A stretch of 33,087 bases of DNA from Christensenella sp. UBA1242 (GCA_002308915.1 DBWI01000041.1:1-33087), one strand, 5' to 3'; counted from the stretch's first letter, positions 23,574 to 32,002 are shown. Numbers and translations: made by a program. Notes: a model not told the origin generated them from the letters alone.

Positions 23574-25499
23574 CTATACATCTAACTCTTCAACAAGTGT
23601 TGCATTTTCTTCTATGAATTGACGTCTTAGTTCAACATCTTCACCCATAAGTTGATTAAACATTGCATCTGCTTCTACTGCATCTTTCATTGTTATTTGA
23701 ATAAGCACTCTGTTTTCTGGGTTCATTGTTGTTTCCCACAACTGATCTGGGTTCATTTCACCAAGACCTTTGTATCTTTGAATTGTGATACCTTTTCTGC
23801 CATGCTCATTAAGATCTTGTTCCAACTCTTCGTCTGAGTAGAAATATAATTCATCTTTTCCACGATTTACTTTGTAAAGTGGTGGTTGAGCACTATATAC
23901 GTGACCTTTTTCAATTAATGGTCTCATAAATCTAAAGAAAAATGTTAAAAGCAATATTCTAATGTGTGAACCATCAACATCGGCATCGGTCATACATATG
24001 ATTTTGTTATAACGAAGTTTGCTTTCGTCAAAGTCATCATGAATACCTGCACCAAATGCTGTTATCATACTTTTAATTTCGTTATTTTCCAAAATGTGAT
24101 TAAGTCTTGCTTTTTCTACATTCAAGATTTTACCACGAAGTGGCAATATGGCTTGAAAACGTCTGTCTCTGCCTTGTTTTGCACTACCACCCGCAGAATC
24201 ACCCTCGACAAGATATATCTCGCAATGTGTAGGGTCTTTTTCGGTACAATCGGCAAGTTTTCCTGGAAGTGTTGTGCTCTCAAGTACACCTTTCCTTCTT
24301 GTTGACTCTCTTGCAAGTCTTGCAGCTTCTCTTGCTCTTTGAGCTGTTATACTTTTGAGAACAAGTTCTCTTGCTTGTGCAGGATTTTCTTCCAAGAAGT
24401 CACCAAAACCTTCTGTAACTGCCTTTTCAACAATTGTACGCATCTCGCTGTTGCCAAGTTTTGTTTTTGTTTGGCCTTCGAATTGTGGATTCATAAGCTT
24501 AACACTTATTACTGCAGTTATACCTTCACGACAATCTTCACCACTGAGTTTTTCTGATTCTTTTACTATCTTGTTGTTTTGTGCATAATCGTTGATAACT
24601 TTTGTTAATGCTTTTTTGAAACCTTCTAAGTGAGTTCCACCTTCTTCTGTGTTAATGTTGTTTGCATATGCATGAATGATTTCGTTGTAACCATCATTGT
24701 ATTGGAAAGCAACTTCAACTTCGCTTGTTTCTGTAAACTTGTTAAAATATATTGGGTGGGCAAACAAAGGATTTTTGTTTTTGTTTAAATATTCAACAAA
24801 CTCAATAATTCCACCTTTGAATTCAAATACATCTTTCTTTTCTTGTCCTTCTCTTTTGTCTTCAAGTGAAATAACAATACCCTTGTTCAAAAACGCAATT
24901 TCACGGAATCTGTTTTTGATTGTTTCGTAATCAAAATTTACTGTTTCAAAAATTGTATCATCTGGCATAAATGTTACAGTTGTTCCTCTTTTGTCACTTG
25001 CTTCCATCTTTTTAAGTGGAGCATCTGCAATACCACGACTAAATTGCATATAAAAATGATAACCATTTTGGTATACATCAACTTTAAGCCATCTTGACAA
25101 TGCATTAACGCAGCTAACACCAACACCATGAAGACCACCAGAAATCTTGTAACCACTTCCACCAAACTTTCCACCAGCGTGAAGTTTTGTTAAAACGACT
25201 TCAACGGCACTCTTGCCTTCTTTTTCAATTATTCCTGTTGGAATGCCACGACCATTATCTGCGACTGTACATGAGCCATCTGCATTAAGAGAAACATCAA
25301 TTTGTGTACAATAACCAGCAAGTGCTTCGTCTATACTATTGTCAACAACTTCTGTTACAAGATGATGAAGTCCTCTTTCATCTGTTGAACCAATGTACAT
25401 TCCAGGACGTTTTCTTACTGGTTCCAACCCTTCCAAAACCTGAATATCGGTTTGGTCATACTTTTCGCTTTTGCCAAGGTCTAATTCTTGTTCTTCCAT
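23574..25499 (-). CDS. gyrB: DNA gyrase subunit B
   Basis: ATPase subunit of gyrase, 641 aa. GHKL ATP site motifs are EVVDNSIDEALAG, DNGRGIP and GGLHGVGVSCVNALS. The TOPRIM domain has EGDSAGGSAKQGRDR, PLRGKILNVEKA and DADVDGSHI, and the C-terminus ends with QRYKGLGEMNPDQLWETTM. There is no long insert as in proteobacterial GyrB. GGGAG precedes the ATG. First gene of the gyrB-gyrA operon. dnaA, dnaN and recF are not adjacent, so this is not the usual origin-side arrangement within what can be seen. Confidence 0.97.
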   Translation of the reverse strand: MEEQELDLGKSEKYDQTDIQVLEGLEPVRKRPGMYIGSTDERGLHHLVTEVVDNSIDEALAGYCTQIDVSLNADGSCTVADNGRGIPTGIIEKEGKSAVEVVLTKLHAGGKFGGSGYKISGGLHGVGVSCVNALSRWLKVDVYQNGYHFYMQFSRGIADAPLKKMEASDKRGTTVTFMPDDTIFETVNFDYETIKNRFREIAFLNKGIVISLEDKREGQEKKDVFEFKGGIIEFVEYLNKNKNPLFAHPIYFNKFTETSEVEVAFQYNDGYNEIIHAYANNINTEEGGTHLEGFKKALTKVINDYAQNNKIVKESEKLSGEDCREGITAVISVKLMNPQFEGQTKTKLGNSEMRTIVEKAVTEGFGDFLEENPAQARELVLKSITAQRAREAARLARESTRRKGVLESTTLPGKLADCTEKDPTHCEIYLVEGDSAGGSAKQGRDRRFQAILPLRGKILNVEKARLNHILENNEIKSMITAFGAGIHDDFDESKLRYNKIICMTDADVDGSHIRILLLTFFFRFMRPLIEKGHVYSAQPPLYKVNRGKDELYFYSDEELEQDLNEHGRKGITIQRYKGLGEMNPDQLWETTMNPENRVLIQITMKDAVEADAMFNQLMGEDVELRRQFIEENATLVEELDV

Positions 25500-25805
25500 T
25501 TTTTTCTCCCTGTATTTTTATATAAATATTATTGCTAAACAAAGCCAATTTTATACTTATTAGTATTATAACATAGTATAGTACATAAATAAAGCATTTT
25601 TACAAAAAAAAACAACAAAAATAATGACTTTTTGGCTCCAATTTTTGAAGCTTGATAAATAAATTGAGCCAACAAAATCTTTTCTCTTTAATTATCACTC
25701 AAAAAACCCATTTGTTTATGTATTTGTAAAAATATATTTGCAAATTATTATCACTTAAACCAAAAATGTTGTTATAATAAAATTAATGAAAATTTGGAGC
25801 AAAAA
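25500..25805. other. 306-bp intergenic region between gyrB and the P-loop gene
   Basis: No gene. A TATAAT near 25560 on the minus strand is a candidate gyrB -10 box, with a weak -35. An imperfect 12-bp hairpin (25632-25672; TTGGCTC and AATTT arms, one bulged C, 17-nt loop) has no proper T run and is unexplained. TATAAT (25773-25778) is the likely -10 box of the gene at 25806. The words TTATCACTCAAA and TTATCACTTAAA recur about 55 bp apart (near 25692 and 25748). Confidence 0.5.
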
Positions 25806-26291
25806 ATGAACTATGTAATCTTAGGACTTCCTGGAACAGGAAAAACAACAATCTGCAAAAACATTGCCGAAAACTCAATTTTGTCTTATGTTAACGATTA
25901 TCAAATATTAAAAGAAAATGGTATCACTTTTGACAATAATGTTGATATCTTAAATAAAGATTATTCAAGTTATATTTTATCTTTTTTGAAAGATAAAGAT
26001 AATATGATTGTGGATTTGCAATACACATTAAAACCAAGCCAAATAAAACAAATAAATGCTATAGCTTATTACTTGGGATTTTCTAATATTGAGCCAGAAA
26101 CCTTAATACGTTTACTAAACAAAAAAGACAATATCTTTACATTGGACACCGCCCAAATCTTTGTTGAAAAAAGTAGAGAAATGCGTTCTCTTTGTGAAAA
26201 AAATAATATTGCTTATTTCGAAATTGGTAAAGATAGAGACGGAATAATAAATAAAATAATCTGCAACATAATGAAAATAAAAAAGAGTTAA
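25806..26291 (+). CDS. Small P-loop NTPase/nucleotide-kinase-like protein
   Basis: A protein of 161 aa with an N-terminal Walker A motif (GLPGTGKTT, residues about 7-15) and a hydrophobic strand ending in D (NMIVDLQY) that may serve as Walker B. The remaining sequence has the short alternating pattern of adenylate-kinase-like enzymes, but no lid or substrate motif I recognise. GGAG lies 7 nt before the ATG, so the TTG 12 nt upstream in frame is not the start. It is transcribed alone, divergent from gyrB. The substrate is unknown. Confidence 0.8.
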   Translation: MNYVILGLPGTGKTTICKNIAENSILSYVNDYQILKENGITFDNNVDILNKDYSSYILSFLKDKDNMIVDLQYTLKPSQIKQINAIAYYLGFSNIEPETLIRLLNKKDNIFTLDTAQIFVEKSREMRSLCEKNNIAYFEIGKDRDGIINKIICNIMKIKKS

Positions 26292-26310
26292 AAATTATTA
26301 ACTCTTTTTT
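26279..26310. terminator. Bidirectional terminator containing a stop codon
   Basis: GAGTTAA (26285-26291) pairs with TTAACTC (26298-26304), with A and T runs. The TAA of the P-loop gene is in the ascending arm. Confidence 0.9.
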
Positions 26311-26329
26311 GTTTCAAAAATATAAACTT

Positions 26330-26902
26330 TTACAAACTTTTTTCGTCTTCTTTTGACTGATATGATTTTCTAAAATCCCTCACGGCTAAATATGCGGATT
26401 TTTCTACCTCAGTATCAAATTCACCAACAATATTATCTAGCCATTCATCTATTATTTCTTCATGCTCAGATGTAATCCCTTTACTTGAATAAACAACATC
26501 TTGAAGCATATCAATGTCTTTGGTCATTGCTTTTACACTATTGTTAAAGCCATTATATAGGTTCTCAACCATATCTAAATACCTTTTGCAATCCGTTGTT
26601 GCTTTGTTTAGTCTTTGTTGCTTTGATACAGTATTATAAATAGAACGACCTGTTAAAAATGTAAATATTACAAGCGGTACTACACTAAACAATCCCCAAA
26701 GCATATTTATTCCCCAAAAACAAGCAGAAAAAATTCCAGTTGAAAGATGATCTTTTTTTATGGATAAAAGTGAATCGTAAACTTTTTTATACTCATCCAC
26801 TTCTTTCTGATAACGATCAACTTCAGCAACTTCATAAACATATTCTTTTTTTAGATTATTTAATGCCTTGTAGGCATCATCTTTGGTGTATCTTCTATTC
26901 AT
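26330..26902 (-). CDS. Coiled-coil membrane protein next to the SPFH operon
   Basis: No family recognised. The order is an N-terminal charged coiled coil (residues about 8-50), a hydrophobic hairpin (about 55-88, with FWGINMLWGLFSVVPLVIF), then a second helical charged stretch to residue 190. This resembles proteins that sit in the membrane with both ends in the cytosol. The promoter TTGAAA-17-TATTTT lies 9 nt before the ATG and is built into the terminator of the zinc-ribbon gene upstream. Placement directly after the SPFH/zinc-ribbon pair suggests a linked envelope function (inference). Confidence 0.78.
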   Translation of the reverse strand: MNRRYTKDDAYKALNNLKKEYVYEVAEVDRYQKEVDEYKKVYDSLLSIKKDHLSTGIFSACFWGINMLWGLFSVVPLVIFTFLTGRSIYNTVSKQQRLNKATTDCKRYLDMVENLYNGFNNSVKAMTKDIDMLQDVVYSSKGITSEHEEIIDEWLDNIVGEFDTEVEKSAYLAVRDFRKSYQSKEDEKSL

Positions 26903-26911
26903 CTCGTAATA

Positions 26912-26954
26912 AAAATATCACATTTGCCATGATTTTTCAATAGCAAATGTGATA
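26912..26954 (-). terminator. Terminator of the SPFH operon, overlapping the next promoter
   Basis: A 12-bp perfect hairpin (26916-26927 with 26943-26954, loop 15 nt), then TATTTTTATT on the minus strand. Its loop holds the TTGAAA and its T tract the TATTTT of the promoter for the gene at 26330-26902. Confidence 0.75.
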
Positions 26955-26969
26955 AATAATCAAAAAATA

Positions 26970-28037
26970 TTAATCTGTTAACACAAATAGGGCTATCAAT
27001 CCGCCAAGTATTAACAAAATCATAAGTACAAACAAAGTAATCTTTATTGGTGACCTTGGAACACCGCCACCAACCTTTCCTGTTTGCCCATTCATAAACG
27101 TTGTATAGTCTTTGTCTTTATACTTGTAATTAAATCTGTATGTTGGCACTATGTAATAAGCATACTTTTCGTCACTAAATTTTGTTGTTTGACTGTATGA
27201 TTGGACTCTGTCGTAACTATATCTTGACAGTGCCGTTGACCTGATGGCTTGTTCCATCATATTGTCAGATGTTTTTTTGCAATCAGCCAAGGATTTTTCA
27301 TAATGTTCCACACTATAACCCAAAATAAATTGAGGCTTATACTTGACAGCATCTTCTGTTTTGTAAGGTTTAATCTCGTTGAATGTCTTCTGTGTAATAT
27401 GTGTACTGGTTTCCACCATAACATCTTTATGATTTAAACTAACATGTCCACTGATAGGAAAACTTCTTGTATGATGTTGAGTTCTTCCTTCACTGTCTGT
27501 TGTTGTGTAATCTTCTTCCAAAACACCTACATAATCTGATTCACTATGTGAATCAAATGCAAATGTTGGTATGTATATACCTTTAATATGGTCCATTGGT
27601 GGACTCTTTTTGAATTTGTTTGGAATGAACCATTTTTTTCTCATTCCTTTTGTGTACAACTCTTTTACCTGTGTAGTAGAAAACTTGAAAGGAATAATAT
27701 AGTCTGGCTTTAATCCAATATCAACATTTTGGTCAATTACACATGGACTGTTGCAATATGGGCAAGTTGCAGAAACTTCTAATGCATTAAGCACAATATT
27801 TGAACCGCAAGAAGAACACTTGAATACTTTGCTTTGCGCAGCATAACTATCATGTTGCTCATCATCTTTTGGATTGACAACATAATTGTGTTTTTCTTGA
27901 TTTTTTAATCTTTCTATTTCTACAATATTATCACAAAATTCACATTTAAGAGCACCTGCTTCCGGTGAATATCTTAGCCTTCCACCACAAGAAGGACATT
28001 GCTCTTGCTCGTTTTTTATTTGTTTTTCTTCTTCCAT
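26970..28037 (-). CDS. Zinc-ribbon membrane protein (YdjG-like)
   Basis: Two zinc ribbons open the protein: C14-x2-C17 with C32-x2-C35, and C74-x2-C77 with C92-x2-C95 (TFIIB-type). A long beta-rich domain follows (YIPTFAFDSHSESDYVGV, YYIVPTYRFNYKYKDKDY). One C-terminal transmembrane helix closes it (about residues 333-353). It resembles B. subtilis YdjG, which is encoded with the SPFH protein YdjI and the PspA homologue in a membrane-stress operon. Here it starts 1 nt after the SPFH stop (TAAGATG), so it is translationally coupled. 355 aa. Function by analogy is inference. Confidence 0.85.
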   Translation of the reverse strand: MEEEKQIKNEQEQCPSCGGRLRYSPEAGALKCEFCDNIVEIERLKNQEKHNYVVNPKDDEQHDSYAAQSKVFKCSSCGSNIVLNALEVSATCPYCNSPCVIDQNVDIGLKPDYIIPFKFSTTQVKELYTKGMRKKWFIPNKFKKSPPMDHIKGIYIPTFAFDSHSESDYVGVLEEDYTTTDSEGRTQHHTRSFPISGHVSLNHKDVMVETSTHITQKTFNEIKPYKTEDAVKYKPQFILGYSVEHYEKSLADCKKTSDNMMEQAIRSTALSRYSYDRVQSYSQTTKFSDEKYAYYIVPTYRFNYKYKDKDYTTFMNGQTGKVGGGVPRSPIKITLFVLMILLILGGLIALFVLTD

Positions 28038-28038
28038 C

Positions 28039-29175
28039 TTACTCTACTTTTGTTCCACATTCTGGGCAGAATTTCGCACCCTCTTTGAGCTCTGTGCCAC
28101 ATTTTGCACACTTATTCTCTTTTTTGAGAACTTCCCCGCATTCTGGGCAGAATTTTGCAGTTTTTGAAACGGGATTTCCGCATTTTGGACAAAGATTTGC
28201 TTGACTCTTACCACATTCTGGACAGAATTTTGCACCCTCTTTAATCTCTGCACCACAATGAACGCATTTTGCTTTTGGTTCAGCCGGTTGTTGTCTTGGT
28301 GTGTCAACAGTATTCAAATTTCCTGCAAAGATGTTACCTACTGCAGTTCCTGCACCTAATCCAACTCCAAGTCCAGCCAAATTGCCACCACTTTGGTTTT
28401 GTGCTGCATCACGCATAGCGTTTGCTGCTTGATATTGTGTATATGTTCCCATCTTGTCAGAAAGAACACCAAGTTTTGTTCTTTCATCAAGAGCTTTTTC
28501 TACTTCTTCTGGAAGTGAAATATTTTCAATAACAATACTACAAAGTTTTAATCCAAGAGCAGCAAAATCTGCTTCACTTGCCTTTATTACTTCTGCAGAA
28601 AATTCTCTGTAATTTGCAGCAAGATCAAGAGCAGAAATTTTACTTTCTGCAACTGCATCTGTTATTCCTTGAATAAGAAGTGGTTTGATTTGTGCAGCAA
28701 CATCTGTTACAGTGTAAAGAGCGTTTGTTCCAAACATCTCTTTCATAAATACTTTTGCATCATCAACTTTGAATGAATATATACCAAATCCACGAAGTCT
28801 AACATTTCCAAATTCAGCATCTCTCATCATAATTGGGTTTTGTGTTCCCCATTTTTGTCCAACAAATTGTTTTGTGTTTACATAGTAAACTTCTGCTTTG
28901 ATTGGTGACTCAAATCCATATTTAAGTGACAATAATTTTGTCAAGAATGGAATGTTTTGAGTTTCTAGCTTATATGTGCCAGGACCAAAAACATCGGCAA
29001 TTTGACCTTTATGAACAAAGATTGCACATTGACTTTCACGAACAACCAATGTTGAACTTGTCATAATTTCATCTCTGTCTGTGAGTGGAAAGCGATATAC
29101 AACTGTATCTTTTGATTCATCTTTCCATTCAATAACTTTTAATAATTGTTTTTTTATTCCACTAAAAAGACCCAT
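28039..29175 (-). CDS. SPFH-domain protein with three zinc ribbons (YdjI-like)
   Basis: Residues about 25-235 are an SPFH/band-7 domain of the 'virion core protein' type (IADVFGPGTYKLETQNIP, RLRGFGIYSFKV, LGLKLCSIVIENISLPEEV). A Gly/Ala-rich linker (262-285) follows. Then come three near-identical zinc ribbons at 304-321, 329-346 and 356-373, each CxxCG…AKFCPECG. The DNA of these units is itself a tandem repeat (about 28044-28265). B. subtilis YdjI has the same general layout and is recruited in membrane-stress responses. AAGGAG precedes the ATG. An inverted repeat over the -10 box suggests repression. 378 aa. Confidence 0.9.
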   Translation of the reverse strand: MGLFSGIKKQLLKVIEWKDESKDTVVYRFPLTDRDEIMTSSTLVVRESQCAIFVHKGQIADVFGPGTYKLETQNIPFLTKLLSLKYGFESPIKAEVYYVNTKQFVGQKWGTQNPIMMRDAEFGNVRLRGFGIYSFKVDDAKVFMKEMFGTNALYTVTDVAAQIKPLLIQGITDAVAESKISALDLAANYREFSAEVIKASEADFAALGLKLCSIVIENISLPEEVEKALDERTKLGVLSDKMGTYTQYQAANAMRDAAQNQSGGNLAGLGVGLGAGTAVGNIFAGNLNTVDTPRQQPAEPKAKCVHCGAEIKEGAKFCPECGKSQANLCPKCGNPVSKTAKFCPECGEVLKKENKCAKCGTELKEGAKFCPECGTKVE

Positions 29176-29196
29176 AATTTTTCTCCTTAAAAATTC

Positions 29197-29232
29197 AATA
29201 GTATTTTATACTATTATTTGCATCTATGTCAA
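29197..29232 (-). promoter_or_regulatory. Promoter and possible operator of the SPFH operon
   Basis: TTGACA (29227-29232), 16-nt spacer, TATAAA (29205-29210). The -10 box lies inside the dyad AATAGTAT-TTT-ATACTATT (29197-29215), well placed for repressor binding. Confidence 0.6.
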
Positions 29233-29273
29233 ATGTTTGCATGCACAAAAAATTTTATAAATGCATAAATAAC

Positions 29274-29302
29274 TTTACATAAATTAATATTGTGGTTATA
29301 AT
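29274..29302 (+). promoter_or_regulatory. Promoter of the acyltransferase gene
   Basis: TTTACA (29274-29279), 17 nt, TATAAT (29297-29302). The -10 box covers the first in-frame ATG (29301), which therefore cannot be the start. Confidence 0.75.
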
Positions 29303-29315
29303 GAAAAAAGTCGCT

Positions 29316-30155
29316 ATGAAAAAACGAATTTTTGCAAAAGACAAAGTTGTTTGTATGCCACAAGATACAGCAGATATTGTTCAACAAAATCCAACAAAAA
29401 AGAAAAAACTTGTGGTTGATGACAAATATAAATACAACAAAAATTGGCTAGTAAAAGTTAGTCAATTTATTTTGTATTATTTTATTGCTTCTCCACTATT
29501 CTTTTTGTATGACAAAATATTTTTGGGAATAAAAGTATATGGCAGAAAAAATATTAAGGGAATAAAAAGAGCCATTACGGTAAGCAATCATGTTCACTAT
29601 ATGGATTTTTCTTTTGCAACAATATTTATTCGCAAATTTCATAGAACGCATGTGATAAGCAATACAGACAATTTTGATATTCCTGTGGCAGGCAAACTTA
29701 TTTCTGCCTATGGTGTTATGCCATTACCACAAACGCCAAAAGCAAATGTGAATTTTTACAGACAAATAGAAAAATATTTGAAACAAAAAAGATTTATTCA
29801 TATATACCCAGAAGCAAGCAATTGGTTTTACTACAACAAACTTCGTCCACACAAAAGTGGTGCATATCACTTTGCTTCAAAATATAATGTTCCTGTTATT
29901 CCTTATGTTATTGTTTTTAGAAAATCAACAGGATTACATAAACTCATTCGCAGAAAACCATTGATGTCAATTTATATTTGCAAGCCAATTTATCCAAACA
30001 AAGAACTTAACACAAAAGAGCAAAACATTGACTTAATGAATAAAGCAATGCAAGAAATGCAAGAAGTTATTGATTTGCATCCAAGCTTTGAATATTGGAA
30101 ATATATCCCTGAACAAGAATTTGATTATTCAAAATATGAAAAGAAAGAGAAATAA
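29316..30155 (+). CDS. 1-acyl-sn-glycerol-3-phosphate acyltransferase (PlsC-like)
   Basis: Lysophospholipid acyltransferase family, membrane-associated, making phosphatidic acid or a related lipid. Catalytic motif NHVHYMD (H-x4-D) is near residue 90, and a YPEAS motif stands where PEGTRS is usual. A hydrophobic segment (about residues 47-70) precedes the domain. The start at 29316 follows from the promoter, which would begin transcription near 29309. The upstream in-frame GTG 29292 and ATG 29301 are upstream of or inside the -10 box. There is then a leader of only about 7 nt and no Shine-Dalgarno site. 279 aa. The substrate of this variant is uncertain. Confidence 0.87.
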   Translation: MKKRIFAKDKVVCMPQDTADIVQQNPTKKKKLVVDDKYKYNKNWLVKVSQFILYYFIASPLFFLYDKIFLGIKVYGRKNIKGIKRAITVSNHVHYMDFSFATIFIRKFHRTHVISNTDNFDIPVAGKLISAYGVMPLPQTPKANVNFYRQIEKYLKQKRFIHIYPEASNWFYYNKLRPHKSGAYHFASKYNVPVIPYVIVFRKSTGLHKLIRRKPLMSIYICKPIYPNKELNTKEQNIDLMNKAMQEMQEVIDLHPSFEYWKYIPEQEFDYSKYEKKEK

Positions 30156-30168
30156 ATTTCTCTTTTTT
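30142..30168 (+). terminator. Terminator of the acyltransferase gene
   Basis: AGAGAAA (30146-30152) pairs with TTTCTCT (30157-30163), followed by T. The TAA stop lies in the loop. Confidence 0.85.
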
Positions 30169-30198
30169 ATTTTAATTTTTTTGTTATATTTTGTTTTG

Positions 30199-30227
30199 TT
30201 GACATTTTTTTTAGTCAACAATATAAT
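30199..30227 (+). promoter_or_regulatory. Promoter of mgtE
   Basis: Perfect boxes TTGACA (30199-30204), 17 nt, TATAAT (30222-30227). A dyad GTTGAC…GTCAAC (30198-30219) spans the -35 box and spacer. No M-box-like leader: only about 33 nt lie between transcription and translation starts. Confidence 0.88.
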
Positions 30228-30266
30228 GAAGTGAGATTTGGAAAACTTATAACAAAGGAGAACAAA

Positions 30267-31958
30267 ATGGAAGACAATAAAATTATAGAATTATACGAAA
30301 ACCATGATATTGAAAACTTACAAGAACAAGCTGAGCAAATGTCTGAACAAGAATTGTTTGAATTTCTTTCAAATCTTGACAAAGATTTGCTTGCTCACAT
30401 TCTTCCAAAACTCCCGAATGACATTGCTGTTCAACAATTTTTGAAATTTGATGATGAAAACAAAAAATATTTAGTTGAAAATATTAGTGATATTGACTTT
30501 AAACCATTTTCTGAAACATTGCTTAAAGTTGACGATATAGAAAATTTAATGGGTAAAGAAATTTTTGGAAATATTCTTATTCGTGCAGAGGCAGATGCCA
30601 GATATAGAAAATTGGTTGAAATAATCGATGAACTAGAAAATAAAAAGTTTGCTGCACTAAAACCAATTTTATCTGAACTTACAGCTGTAGATATTGCCGA
30701 AATTTTGAATGATGTTGACGAAGAAAAACTATGTTTAATTTTTAGATTACTCCCAAAAGACCTTGCTAGTGATGTTTTTGTTGAAATGGATAATGATGCA
30801 CAACAAGTTCTTATTTCTGCATTTACAGATAAAGAACTTTCCAACATTATTAATGACATGTTCTTTGATGATACAATGGATATTATTGAAGAAATGCCAT
30901 CAAGCGTTGCAAGAAGAATATTAAAAGTTGCAAGCAAAGACACTCGTGATGCAGTTAACAAACTTCTTGGGTATCCAAAAGATAGTGCTGGAACAATAAT
31001 GACTCCAGAATGTATTACTCTTAGAACATCAATGACAGTTGATGATGCATTAAAGAAGATACGAAAACAAGCCGTAGACAAAGAAACAATCTATACTTGT
31101 TATGTAACCGATAGTCAAAAGGTTTTGCTTGGTATTGTGTCTGCAAAAGATATAATTTTACATGAACCAGATGACAAAATTGGCGATTTTATGGAAGAAA
31201 ACTTTATTTTTGCTCAAACAAATACAGACAAAGAAGAAGTTGCAAACTTACTTTCAAAATATGACTTACTTGCGATACCAATTGTTGATAGCGAAAACAG
31301 AATTGTTGGTATTGTAACAGTCGATGATGCCATTGACGTTATTACAGAAGAAGCAAGTGAAGATATCAGCAAAATTGCTGCTATTGTTCCAACAAGCAAG
31401 CCATATCTTCAAACAAGTGCATTTACTTTGTTTAAGTCAAGACTTCCTTGGATGTTGATACTTTTAGTTTCTGCGACATTTACTGGACTCATTATTAACA
31501 CATTTGAAAGTAGTTTGAATGCCCTTTCGCCACTGCTATTTGCCTGTGTACCTATGCTTATGGACTCTGGCGGTAATGCAGGAAGCCAAGCATCAGTTAC
31601 AATTATTCGTTCACTTGCATTAGATGAAGTGGAATTTAGAAATATATTTAAAGTTATTTGGAAAGAAATTAGAATTGCGATTATGCTCGCACTTGTATTG
31701 TCAGTTGCCTGCTTTGTAAAACTTCAACTCATTGACAAACTTATATTTGGATACAACTATACATTCACAATTTCACTTGTAGTTTCTATTGCGTTATTCT
31801 GTACAATTTGTATTGCAAAAATGGTTGGTGCTTGTTTGCCACTATTTGCAAAAAAGCTAAAACTCGACCCTGCAGTTGTTGCAAGTCCATTTATTACAAC
31901 AATTGTTGATGCAATTTCACTTATTGTTTTCTGTGGATTGGCACTTGCAATATTATAA
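30267..31958 (+). CDS. mgtE: Magnesium transporter MgtE with duplicated N-domain
   Basis: Mg2+ channel of the inner membrane, gated by cytosolic Mg2+. Order: an extra MgtE_N-like helical domain (about 1-110), a second, canonical one (125-235), two CBS domains (about 245-365), then five transmembrane helices with MDSGGNAGSQ (432-441) and the pore aspartate D548 (TTIVDAI). At 563 aa it is about 110 aa longer than usual. The extra part mirrors the canonical N-domain (ELFEFLSNLDKDLLAHILPKLP versus DIAEILNDVDEEKLCLIFRLLP). AAAGGAG lies 7 nt before the ATG at 30267. It is a single-gene unit. Confidence 0.95.
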   Translation: MEDNKIIELYENHDIENLQEQAEQMSEQELFEFLSNLDKDLLAHILPKLPNDIAVQQFLKFDDENKKYLVENISDIDFKPFSETLLKVDDIENLMGKEIFGNILIRAEADARYRKLVEIIDELENKKFAALKPILSELTAVDIAEILNDVDEEKLCLIFRLLPKDLASDVFVEMDNDAQQVLISAFTDKELSNIINDMFFDDTMDIIEEMPSSVARRILKVASKDTRDAVNKLLGYPKDSAGTIMTPECITLRTSMTVDDALKKIRKQAVDKETIYTCYVTDSQKVLLGIVSAKDIILHEPDDKIGDFMEENFIFAQTNTDKEEVANLLSKYDLLAIPIVDSENRIVGIVTVDDAIDVITEEASEDISKIAAIVPTSKPYLQTSAFTLFKSRLPWMLILLVSATFTGLIINTFESSLNALSPLLFACVPMLMDSGGNAGSQASVTIIRSLALDEVEFRNIFKVIWKEIRIAIMLALVLSVACFVKLQLIDKLIFGYNYTFTISLVVSIALFCTICIAKMVGACLPLFAKKLKLDPAVVASPFITTIVDAISLIVFCGLALAIL

Positions 31959-31972
31959 TTTATTATAAAACA

Positions 31973-32002
31973 AAAAAAGAGAGAAATTATCTCTCTTTTT
32001 TC
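31973..32002 (+). terminator. Terminator of mgtE
   Basis: AAAAAAGAGAGA (31973-31984) pairs with TCTCTCTTTTTT (31990-32001), loop AATTA. Confidence 0.93.

Noticed and set aside
21034..25499. Topoisomerase IV (parE-parC) instead of gyrase
   Set aside because: The A subunit has a GyrA-box variant QKRGGIG in its pinwheel and a full-length C-terminal domain, which point to gyrase.
28044..28265. Short direct repeats suggesting a CRISPR or tandem satellite
   Set aside because: They are the three zinc-ribbon units of the SPFH protein, diverged and in frame, with no spacers.
30228..30266. M-box magnesium riboswitch before mgtE
   Set aside because: The consensus promoter leaves a leader of only about 33 nt, far too short for an M-box.
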